Shown here one piece after another: positions 1 through 5,349 of a DNA stretch of 7,935 nt; the first letter of the stretch is position 1; every line of letters begins with the position of its first letter. Position numbers and translations under genes: made by a program. Origin of the DNA: JBEKDJ01 sp050014415 (GTDB lineage: Bacteria; Desulfobacterota; BSN033; UBA1163); contig JBEKDJ010000220.1 of NCBI GenBank assembly GCA_050014415.1, forward strand, positions 1 to 7,935. Reading direction: 5' to 3'. The notes beneath the pieces are model-generated. The model searched no databases. It worked only from the letters and a program-made list of their open reading frames with translations, and had not been told where the DNA came from.

Positions 1-24
1 CCATTTAAAGAAGGAGGTAATCAT

Positions 25-588
25 ATGAAACCAAAGAAGGTATGGTTATGCGGTTTTATGGTTGCATTCGTTATGGTGTGCTTCGCTGTCGGCACAACTC
101 ATGCACAAGATTTATCGGGTTGGGTGGGAAAATGGTTCAAGCTTACTGGTAAAGTCAAAGAGTGGAATACCCAAGACACTGAGGGAGATTATTTTATTCA
201 AACTCAAGGTAATACGGTTTCTGTCTTTCTGAAAATTACGTCCTGGGATACAACAGACCCCTCTGATCCATTGTTAAGGTGTTCTGGGTACGATCAGGGA
301 GGGGGAGAATTCAATCAATATATTGTTGATCTTCATTACTTGGGTGGCACGGATCTGGATTTTCTATGCTTGGGTATTATTGTGGATAGTGAACACCACG
401 AACAATTTACCGCTCGGATAACAGGAAAAGAGTCAGGTGAAATTTTGAAAAGCGCTACATTTAAAACGATGGGAGGTACCAGTTGGAAGAAGAGCCAATT
501 CGACCCCCGTAGTGGTAAGGAGGGTGGGCTCACCCTTACTGGTAGTCTGATACCTGAATCAAAGCTACCATCTTGGGTACCAAAATAG
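25..588 (+). CDS. Secreted hypothetical protein, 187 aa
   Basis: I do not recognise a family. The ATG at 25 is preceded by a near-perfect ribosome binding site, AAGGAGGT at 11-18, six bases away. Residues 1-27 form a Sec signal peptide: a KPKK basic start, a hydrophobic core at about 7-23, and a likely cut after Thr-His-Ala (27), before Gln28. No lipobox is seen, so the mature protein of about 160 residues is probably periplasmic or exported. It is rich in Gly, Thr, Ser, Trp and beta-type segments, with only two Cys (in RCSG and FLCLG) and no further membrane segment, which fits a small beta-rich domain. It opens with Gly-Trp-Val-Gly-Lys-Trp-Phe just after the cut site. The gene runs convergent to trpS and has no partner in the window; its promoter lies off the left edge. 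The coding call is fairly sure, the function unknown. Confidence 0.85.
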   Translation: MKPKKVWLCGFMVAFVMVCFAVGTTHAQDLSGWVGKWFKLTGKVKEWNTQDTEGDYFIQTQGNTVSVFLKITSWDTTDPSDPLLRCSGYDQGGGEFNQYIVDLHYLGGTDLDFLCLGIIVDSEHHEQFTARITGKESGEILKSATFKTMGGTSWKKSQFDPRSGKEGGLTLTGSLIPESKLPSWVPK

Positions 589-709
589 ACACTTTATTAC
601 CGCGCTCCCCCATCAAGAAAAGCCTGTGGAGAAAGACGCTAACGGGTCTAGCCTTTTTGTTGAGGAGATATCAAGCTTTGGATCCGCGAGGGGTGAAGAA
701 GAGGGGTAG

Positions 710-1693
710 TTACCAGTCTGATTTGACTCCGATCTTTTCTCTCACCTCATCCATCACATCCACAGCAATAGCCTTACATCGGGTCGCACCGGACTTTAAC
801 ACATCAACGATGTACCCGGGTTTCTCATCGATCTCCTTAACCCGCTTTTGAATGGGACCGATCTCCTCGATCATATTCTTAAAAAGGACCTCCTTGCATT
901 CAATGCACCCAATCCCCGCGGTCCGACAATTGTGCTCAACAAATGAAATCTGATCTGGTTTGGAGAACGCCTGGTGCATGGTAAAAATATTGCAGTGCTC
1001 GGGATGTCCTGGATCACTTCGGCGCTGCCTATGTTCACAAGTTGCTGCTGTTCTCAACTTCTCCCAGATGACCTCTGGAGGCTCTAAGAGTCCGATGGAA
1101 TTGTTCATCGATTTGGACATCTTTGCTTGCCCATCTGTTCCAAGGATCCGTGGAGCAGTGGAAAGAAGCACCTTAGGCTCTGGGAAAGTATCACCGAAAC
1201 GGGCATTGAATTTTCTGGCAATCTCTCTTGAAAACTCCACATGTTGTACCTGGTCTTCTCCTACTGGCACATGGCCTGCCTTATAGATCAGAATATCCGC
1301 CGCCTGAAGCACTGGATAGTCCAATAAGCCTATATTGATATTGAGACGATGTTGTTTTGCCTTCTCTTTAAACTGAGTCATCCTTTCCAATTCACCCATC
1401 GGCGTGATGCAGTTAAAAATCCATGCCAGTTCTGTATGTTCAGGGACATGGGACTGGACGAAGAGCTTGCATCGCTCGGGAGTTAATCCGCAAGCAACAA
1501 GGGTGGTCGCTGTCTCTAAGACCCTCTTCTGCATCAATTCCACTTCGTATTCAATGGTGATGGCATGATAATCCACTACAGAATAGATGCATTCATAGTG
1601 ATCGACTAATTGAGCCCAATGGCGGATAGCACCGACATAGTTGCCGATGTGAATTTCACCCGAGGGCTGAATCCCGCTGAATATCCGATCCAT
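710..1693 (-). CDS. trpS: Tryptophan--tRNA ligase (TrpRS), with Fe-S type Cys motif
   Basis: Class I aminoacyl-tRNA synthetase that charges tRNA-Trp in the cytoplasm, 327 aa, normal bacterial length. Seen: the ATP-binding HIGH-type motif as HIGN (15-18) after GIQPSG, the Trp-pocket AADIL segment (131-135, with Asp133), GEDQVQH (145-151) and an intact KMSKS loop (191-195). The C-terminal part has Cys234, Cys256, Cys263 and Cys266, spaced C-x21-C-x6-C-x2-C. This closely matches the [4Fe-4S] motif known from Thermotoga maritima TrpRS (reported as C-x22-C-x6-C-x2-C), so a cluster near the anticodon-binding region is likely. A TTG lies one codon upstream of the chosen ATG; the GGAGGA at 1702-1707 is 8 bases from the ATG and 5 from the TTG, so ATG is preferred. 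A long leader with a terminator-like hairpin precedes it. Confidence 0.96.
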   Translation of the reverse strand: MDRIFSGIQPSGEIHIGNYVGAIRHWAQLVDHYECIYSVVDYHAITIEYEVELMQKRVLETATTLVACGLTPERCKLFVQSHVPEHTELAWIFNCITPMGELERMTQFKEKAKQHRLNINIGLLDYPVLQAADILIYKAGHVPVGEDQVQHVEFSREIARKFNARFGDTFPEPKVLLSTAPRILGTDGQAKMSKSMNNSIGLLEPPEVIWEKLRTAATCEHRQRRSDPGHPEHCNIFTMHQAFSKPDQISFVEHNCRTAGIGCIECKEVLFKNMIEEIGPIQKRVKEIDEKPGYIVDVLKSGATRCKAIAVDVMDEVREKIGVKSDW

Positions 1694-1792
1694 CAACGAC
1701 TTCCTCCATCCGAAAGAGATTGAAATCTGAACGTACCGTCGCCCGCAAAACCATTCCCTAGAAACCTAGAGAAAAGCATGACTGCCAGGAAT

Positions 1793-1825
1793 AAAAAAAG
1801 CTACGGGTTGATATTGCCCATGGCT
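1793..1825 (-). terminator. Intrinsic terminator upstream of trpS, possible attenuator
   Basis: On the minus strand the arms AGCCATGGG (1825-1817) and CCCGTAGCT (1807-1799) form a nine-position stem with one C-A mismatch and one G-U pair around a nine-base loop. A run of seven T follows at 1799-1793. This is a good rho-independent terminator shape. It lies about 170 bases past the selenoprotein stop and about 100 bases before the trpS ATG. It may simply end the selenoprotein transcript. The loop and one arm base (1817-1810, GCAATATC) are perfectly complementary to an upstream GATATTGC (1877-1870). Pairing there would compete with the hairpin, so it could act as an attenuator for trpS. Confidence 0.6.
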
Positions 1826-1958
1826 CCCTGTCCATCCATTTCCTAAGATCGTAGGTATTGAGGCCCTGTGCAATATCGAGTTCTGTTTCTTCTGCACCCA
1901 CTCCAGACGAATTCCATTCACTTTCCCGCCAACAGTACATACAATCAGAGTCTGGAAT

Positions 1959-1987
1959 AATTTATCTCAATCCACTTTGAAAATCAA
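1959..1987 (-). promoter_or_regulatory. Candidate sigma70 promoter for trpS
   Basis: The minus strand reads TTGATT (1987-1982), 17 bases, then TAAATT (1964-1959). Each box matches four of six consensus bases at ideal spacing. It lies just after the end of the selenoprotein gene and would give trpS a leader of about 260 bases containing the hairpin at 1793-1825. The call is by eye only; AT-rich DNA gives chance matches. Confidence 0.35.
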
Positions 1988-1994
1988 TATTTTA

Positions 1995-2456
1995 TTACAT
2001 TTCTTTCATGAACTCGCAGAGCATCTGGGCGGCCTTTTCGACAATGCCCAAACACTTTTTCCTGCCACCTGAATCTAGCCACTGTTGCCGCTCCTCCGGA
2101 ATATCCAGATGATAACCAAGTAAACCGTAACACTCCGTGCTCCCGAGTTCCTTCTCGAACTGGCCCCAGAACTGTCGGCACTTCTCACCAACCTTGGAAA
2201 CCCTTTCTCGATCCTTAGGATCGGTTCTTCCCATTTTCATGCCGATAGCCATCACGGATCCGGTGAACGCTCCACAGAGCGATCCTTTCCCTCCCACCCC
2301 TCCGCCAAAACCGGTTGCCAATTTTGGAAGCAGGGAGTCTTGAATCCCGAGATACTCCTTGAAACTCAAGGAGATCGACTCCGCTCAGTTGAACCCCTGT
2401 TCGAAATAATCCTTAGCTTTCTTTGCGATTAATTCTGCGTCATTCTTCTTTCCCAT
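1995..2456 (-). CDS. C_GCAxxG_C_C family redox selenoprotein, TGA read as Sec24
   Basis: A 153-aa predicted redox protein of the C_GCAxxG_C_C family (about 140 residues, conserved cysteines, reaction unknown). The ATG at 2456-2454 has AAGGAGG at 2469-2463, six bases upstream. The frame then meets TGA at 2387-2385, codon 24, and continues open to TAA at 1997-1995. The residues around the TGA read GFN-[TGA]-AES, which is where the family carries its first conserved Cys, so selenocysteine replaces it. Further family marks are the Gly-rich ATGFGGGVGG stretch (48-57), CGAFTG (61-66), Cys93, Cys109, Cys135 and Cys147. No signal peptide is seen, so it is probably cytoplasmic. A bacterial SECIS-like hairpin follows the TGA directly. 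An in-frame TTG at 2369 could be called as a start, but it has no ribosome site and would lose the active-site residue. The alternative, a nonsense-mutated pseudogene, is unlikely given the hairpin and otherwise intact frame. Sec machinery genes are not in this window. Confidence 0.88.
2351..2387 (-). promoter_or_regulatory. UGA codon plus bacterial SECIS element
   Basis: UGA is at 2387-2385. Nineteen bases after it comes a three-base GUU loop (2365-2363), closed by an eight-pair perfect stem, CUCCUUGA (2373-2366) with UCAAGGAG (2362-2355). Three more pairs, GAU (2376-2374) with AUC (2353-2351), extend it if U2354 is bulged. Known bacterial SECIS elements have a short stem in this position, a G (often GU) at the start of the apical loop, and roughly 16-37 bases between UGA and loop; all three hold here. 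It lies inside the reading frame, as expected for SelB-dependent recoding in bacteria. Confidence 0.85.
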
Positions 2457-2468
2457 CAGGCTCCTCCT

Positions 2469-2570
2469 TTATTTCTCATCCAATTTCCTCGCCGGAAATC
2501 GAATGCCACTTACTTTGCCCTCTGTTTCAATTTCTTCATCAACCTTTTCCCTTTTGCTGGAATGAATCAT
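2469..2570 (-). CDS. Possible 33-aa leader ORF before the selenoprotein
   Basis: A short reading frame from ATG (2570-2568) to TAA (2471-2469). It encodes a very charged peptide, with many Lys and Glu in its first half and a Ser-Gly-Ile-Arg-Phe-Pro segment near its end. Its stop touches the AAGGAGG ribosome site of the selenoprotein gene, 12 bases before that ATG, so translational coupling is possible. No family is recognised and its own ribosome site is weak. It could be chance; composition alone suggests coding only mildly. Confidence 0.28.
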   Translation of the reverse strand: MIHSSKREKVDEEIETEGKVSGIRFPARKLDEK

Positions 2571-2654
2571 TTCATATTTACCACTTCAAGGTCAAAAAAG
2601 CCATATCTTCTATGGTGCAAGGCACAGTTCTTATGTATTGCATTGAACCAGCGA

Positions 2655-2669
2655 TGGAGTATGACTCCA
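2655..2669. promoter_or_regulatory. Small palindrome upstream of the selenoprotein gene
   Basis: TGGAGT (2655-2660) and ACTCCA (2664-2669) form a perfect six-base inverted repeat with a three-base centre, about 200 bases upstream of the selenoprotein start. It has the form of a dimeric repressor site, but no clear promoter boxes were found beside it, so a role as operator is only a guess. The rest of 2471-2976 holds no gene I can support beyond the small ORF at 2469-2570. Confidence 0.2.
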
Positions 2670-2783
2670 AACCGTTGCAAACCACATTTGCCTGATGTTA
2701 TATAACAAGCGACTGACTGGACAAACCTCACGCTGAACATCTCTGCCTGCAATAAGGTTAGAAACAGGAGTGAAGCGCTGTGG

Positions 2784-2812
2784 GATAGGCCCCGATAGGC
2801 CCCATCGGCCTA
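2784..2812. repeat. Tandem 10-base repeat forming a hairpin
   Basis: GATAGGCCCC occurs twice in tandem (2784-2793 and 2794-2803), followed by ATCGGCCTA. The result folds as TAGG (2786-2789) with CCTA (2809-2812) and CCGAT (2792-2796) with ATCGG (2804-2808), with a two-C bulge and a seven-base loop. There is no T run, so it is not a simple terminator. It lies in the non-coding stretch before the small secreted protein gene; function unknown. Confidence 0.45.
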
Positions 2813-2904
2813 AGATAGGAATATCCTCTTATCCTGGCCATCCAGCGCCATTAGATGAGGTGAAGATACGAAAAATGGGATGGGATCGATGTTAATCTCA
2901 TCAA

Positions 2905-2926
2905 ACGGAAAACTCCGGGTTTCCGT
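2905..2926. other. Hairpin in the 5' region of the 2977 gene
   Basis: ACGGAAA (2905-2911) and TTTCCGT (2920-2926) form a perfect seven-pair stem around an eight-base loop, ending 50 bases before the ATG at 2977. It may be part of the 5' untranslated RNA of that gene or an operator. No known riboswitch consensus was recognised. Confidence 0.35.
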
Positions 2927-2976
2927 GAGTAATGTTTCTATTTAGGAAAAGAAAGGCTTAAGAGGGAGATTCAAAG

Positions 2977-3279
2977 ATGAGAAAGATTGTATTCGTTCTA
3001 CTCAGTTTTTCATTGTTGGCATTTTACCCAGGTGTGGTCTTATCTGATTGCACGGACCTCGGGCGGTTTACCAGTTGGACCGTCCAGGGTGAAAGTACCA
3101 TTATTTTTTATAGCGAGAATTTGCCCATCGCCCAGGTCGTTTTACAAGACTGCACTGTTAACACATCATCAAATATTCGCCTCGTAAGAAGTTATGTATG
3201 TGACAGCGACAGTATCCTTATCAATGGGCAAGAGTGCAGCATGATGACACTCACTTCAGCCTCATCAGGATCTCTTTAG
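2977..3279 (+). CDS. Small secreted four-cysteine protein, 100 aa
   Basis: Hypothetical protein with no function I can name. ATG at 2977 has an AGGGAG ribosome site at 2963-2968, eight bases away. Residues 1-23 are a clear signal peptide: Arg-Lys start, hydrophobic core 4-22, and a cut likely after Val-Leu-Ser at 23. The mature chain is about 77 residues with exactly four cysteines (25, 59, 75, 87), which could form two disulfides in the periplasm. Asp before Cys25 rules out a proper lipobox. The segments TIIFY, IAQVVL and SILING suggest a small beta-sheet fold. The gene stands alone on the plus strand and its last 29 bases overlap the end of the minus-strand ORF 3251-3502. A structured, repeat-bearing region lies upstream. 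Confidence 0.75.
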   Translation: MRKIVFVLLSFSLLAFYPGVVLSDCTDLGRFTSWTVQGESTIIFYSENLPIAQVVLQDCTVNTSSNIRLVRSYVCDSDSILINGQECSMMTLTSASSGSL

Positions 3280-3502
3280 GGATGGTTTCAGATTCCAACC
3301 CCCTTCTGCAAGAAGGGGAATGAATTGGGTCATCGATCTCAAGCACGACACCCATTCTTTCGAAGGCCCCAATAGCAGCATTCCTGACCCGGTCTAACGA
3401 TTCGCTGTCCCAGTTAATCTGAATGCCTGCTCCTATTTCTGTGAGGAAAAAAAGAATTTCACTATCGAAGTCGTTTGACTTAATGATAATTTTCCTGTTC
3501 AT
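3251..3502 (-). CDS. Small hypothetical protein, 83 aa
   Basis: Unrecognised. ATG at 3502-3500 has GGGAGG at 3518-3513, ten bases upstream, and an AG-rich stretch immediately before the start. The predicted protein has no signal peptide or membrane segment. It has mixed alpha/beta composition (an EILFFLTEIGAGIQINW core, then a likely helix around SLDRVRNAAIGAFERMG, then VVLEIDD) and one Cys near the end. The 3' end overlaps the opposite gene 2977-3279 by 29 bases, tail to tail. It begins about 100 bases past the htrA stop on the same strand, with a strong hairpin between, so it is probably not in the htrA transcript. A sensible residue mix and ribosome site favour a real gene, but it could be chance. 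Confidence 0.5.
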   Translation of the reverse strand: MNRKIIIKSNDFDSEILFFLTEIGAGIQINWDSESLDRVRNAAIGAFERMGVVLEIDDPIHSPSCRRGLESETIPKEILMRLK

Positions 3503-3553
3503 CTTCCTCTTACCTCCCTATCAAACTCATCATGGATATCCTCAGGACAGAAG

Positions 3554-3595
3554 GCGCCCGGCCGAGCGATACTTGTCGTTCGCTCGATCGGGCGC
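3554..3595 (-). terminator. Strong GC-rich hairpin after htrA
   Basis: Arms 3554-3569 and 3580-3595 pair as GCGCCCG with CGGGCGC and CGAGCGA with TCGCTCG, separated by a two-base internal mismatch, around a ten-base loop. It begins eight bases past the htrA stop on the minus strand. There is no T run after it, so it may be a transcript-protecting 3' end, a weak terminator, or a REP-like extragenic palindrome; strand is assigned from position only. Confidence 0.5.
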
Positions 3596-3603
3596 TCGCC
3601 AGA

Positions 3604-5070
3604 TTACTTCGGGGTGACGGCGGCAAACAGGTTGTTCTGCCCTCTCTGGATGAGAAGAAGGACATTCTCCTGTCCCTTGGCCTTCTCAACCTTCTGAACA
3701 AAATCCTCCACATTCTTGACCGATTTCCGGTTGACCTCCTGAATCACATCTCCCGTCTGAATCCCTGCATCAGCTGCAGGACTCCCCGGTTCAACGCGAG
3801 TAACCACCACTCCCGTCTCTCTCTTCAGGCCGAGTCCTTTCGCGATCTCAGGCGTAAGATTCTGCACTGCAATCCCGAGGGATTTGTGCGGTGGAGAGGC
3901 CTTTGAAACTTCAACGCCTTTCTCCTCCATCTCGCCCAGTTTCACCTGGCGATCCATGACTTTCCCATCCCTCAACACCTTCACCGTTACGGCTTTCCCC
4001 ACTGTAGTCGATGCAACGATCCGGGGAAGATCCTTTGAATCGGCGACTTCTTTACCATCAAACTCCACGATGACATCTCCCTGCTCGATTCCTGCCTTTT
4101 CAGCCGGGCTGCCCGCGAACACCTGTGAAACAAGAGCTCCCTTCTTTTCCTTCAAGCCAAACGACTTTGCCAGCTCCGGAGTCACCTCCTGAATGCTTAC
4201 GCCCAGCCATCCTCGGGTGACATGTCCCTTCTCCTGGAGTTGGGGAGCAATCTCTTTGGCCATGTTAATCGGAATCGCAAATCCAATCCCCTGACCTGAG
4301 GCGATGATGGCCGTGTTAATGCCTACCACCTCTCCTTTCATGTTGATCAGCGGTCCACCACTGTTTCCTGGGTTGATCGAGGCATCGGTCTGGATGAAAT
4401 TGTCATACGGTCCGGATCCAATCACCCTCTCTTTCGCACTGACAATGCCTGCGGTCACAGTCTGTTCCAATCCGAATGGACTCCCGACTGCTACCACCCA
4501 ATTGCCAACCTTGAGTTCATCGGAATTGCCAAGGTTCAGAGGTTGTAGGTCTGAAGAGGCCTTAATCTTGATGAGAGCGAGATCTGTCTTGGGATCCCCC
4601 CCTACAACGGTACCGTCGTACTCTTTGCCATTTGCGAGTTTCACTTTGATCTGGTCTGCACCTTGGACAACATGGTTATTCGTTAAGATATATCCTTCAC
4701 GGCTCATGACAAACCCGGACCCTATCCCCCGCTGTTCAAACCCTCTCGGCGGATTACCCTCGGAAAAGGGCGCGAAAAAATCCCCGAAGGGGTTCTTCTC
4801 CCCAAATGGATTTCCAGGAAAATTGCCGAATCCAAAGTCCACGTTCTTTACTTTCTTGACCACCTGGATATTGACAACCCCTGGACGCACTTTCTCGGCA
4901 AGGTCACTGAAGTTTGCCGGAACCATCGGGGTCTCGGATAAAGGTGAGACCGCTGCGGTCTGTGGATCATGAGGCTTGAGAGCCGCTGACATTCCATACC
5001 CGAATCCAAGTATGGATCCCACGAGAAGTAGAGCAATAAGAATGGTTTTGAACTGTCTTTTCTTTTCCAT
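3604..5070 (-). CDS. htrA: Periplasmic serine protease, Do/HtrA (DegP/DegQ) family
   Basis: ATP-independent protease and chaperone for misfolded envelope proteins, 488 aa, the usual Do-family length. Seen in order: an N-terminal hydrophobic segment (about 9-30) acting as signal peptide or membrane anchor; a trypsin-like domain (about 55-280) with a complete triad, His133 in TNNHVV, Asp163 in TDLALIKI and Ser237 in GNSGGPL; then two PDZ domains (about 286-380 and 395-485), each with a typical G-[DV]-V-I core (AGIEQGDVI, AGIQTGDVI). The LA-loop region (about 76-112) is rich in Gly, Phe, Pro and Asn. ATG at 5070 has AAGGAGG seven bases upstream. It lies 279 bases downstream of, and in the same direction as, a sensor kinase gene, so it is a natural target of that two-component system. 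DegP and DegQ cannot be told apart from sequence alone. Confidence 0.97.
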   Translation of the reverse strand: MEKKRQFKTILIALLLVGSILGFGYGMSAALKPHDPQTAAVSPLSETPMVPANFSDLAEKVRPGVVNIQVVKKVKNVDFGFGNFPGNPFGEKNPFGDFFAPFSEGNPPRGFEQRGIGSGFVMSREGYILTNNHVVQGADQIKVKLANGKEYDGTVVGGDPKTDLALIKIKASSDLQPLNLGNSDELKVGNWVVAVGSPFGLEQTVTAGIVSAKERVIGSGPYDNFIQTDASINPGNSGGPLINMKGEVVGINTAIIASGQGIGFAIPINMAKEIAPQLQEKGHVTRGWLGVSIQEVTPELAKSFGLKEKKGALVSQVFAGSPAEKAGIEQGDVIVEFDGKEVADSKDLPRIVASTTVGKAVTVKVLRDGKVMDRQVKLGEMEEKGVEVSKASPPHKSLGIAVQNLTPEIAKGLGLKRETGVVVTRVEPGSPAADAGIQTGDVIQEVNRKSVKNVEDFVQKVEKAKGQENVLLLIQRGQNNLFAAVTPK

Positions 5071-5107
5071 GGTTCTTCCTCCTTTTTTGGTTTCTCGATC
5101 CTGACAT

Positions 5108-5172
5108 GGTTAAGTCCGAAAACTTAATTCTCCCATCTGAGAATAGGTTGAGCTTTGCTTCAGACCTTAACC
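5108..5172. promoter_or_regulatory. Nested inverted repeats in the htrA 5' region
   Basis: GGTTAAG (5108-5114) and CTTAACC (5166-5172) are a perfect seven-base inverted repeat. Inside them ATTCTC (5127-5132) and GAGAAT (5139-5144) form a perfect six-base inverted repeat with a six-base loop. On the htrA transcript this would be an extended leader stem-loop just before the ribosome site; on DNA it could be a regulator site. Which applies cannot be decided from sequence. Confidence 0.4.
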
Positions 5173-5222
5173 ACAAGCTTATCCTTGTGTTGTTCGATTC
5201 TTGACCGGACCCGGCCTTTGCT

Positions 5223-5250
5223 TTTGACCAAATGATAAATCCTGAAGTTT
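5223..5250 (-). promoter_or_regulatory. Candidate sigmaE-like promoter for htrA
   Basis: The minus strand reads AAACTT (5250-5245), 17 bases, then TCAAA (5227-5223). The sigmaE consensus is about GGAACTT with TCTGA or TCAAA 16-17 bases on. The AACTTCAGG start resembles the degP promoter of E. coli as I remember it. Transcription would begin near 5215, leaving a leader of about 145 bases that includes the nested repeats. The -35 box is imperfect, so this is tentative. Confidence 0.35.
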
Positions 5251-5303
5251 ACGGGAAGATGACCAGAAGATTACAAATTGGTAATGTTGGGAGGTGCCTT
5301 ACG

Positions 5304-5328
5304 GACCCTAATAGTTGGCTGACCCTAA
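5304..5328. repeat. Direct repeat GACCCTAA between kinase gene and htrA
   Basis: GACCCTAA occurs at 5304-5311 and 5321-5328, 17 bases start to start. OmpR-family regulators bind direct repeats, usually 10-11 bases apart, so the spacing is not typical. It is listed because it sits upstream of htrA next to a two-component system. Confidence 0.25.
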
Positions 5329-5349
5329 CCAGTAGCACTTTGATGTTTC

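Noticed and set aside
573..851. Plus-strand frame of 92 codons overlapping the ends of both neighbours
   Set aside because: It lies largely antisense to the trpS end and has no ribosome site of its own or sensible protein pattern. The rest of 589-709 is a short convergent gap with only a weak A/T-flanked stem.
1758..1940. Minus-strand 60-codon Trp-rich frame as a protein gene
   Set aside because: There is no ribosome site and it runs through the terminator hairpin. It is kept only as a possible leader element in the attenuator idea.
1694..1994. T-box riboswitch for trpS
   Set aside because: Leader length and terminator would fit, but the conserved T-box segment (AGGGTGGNACCGCG type) is not found on the 5' side of the terminator.
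2590..2595. TTGACC as a -35 box for the selenoprotein gene (minus strand)
   Set aside because: No acceptable -10 box follows at 16-18 bases, so no promoter is called there.
2567..2752. Minus-strand 61-codon frame upstream of the selenoprotein
   Set aside because: Composition is unlike a folded protein and no ribosome site was seen; its end overlaps the 33-codon ORF by ATGA, which may be chance.
4304..4972. Plus-strand frame of 222 codons
   Set aside because: It is antisense to the catalytic part of htrA, whose motifs are intact; residue mix is Pro/Ser/Thr-rich as expected for a shadow.
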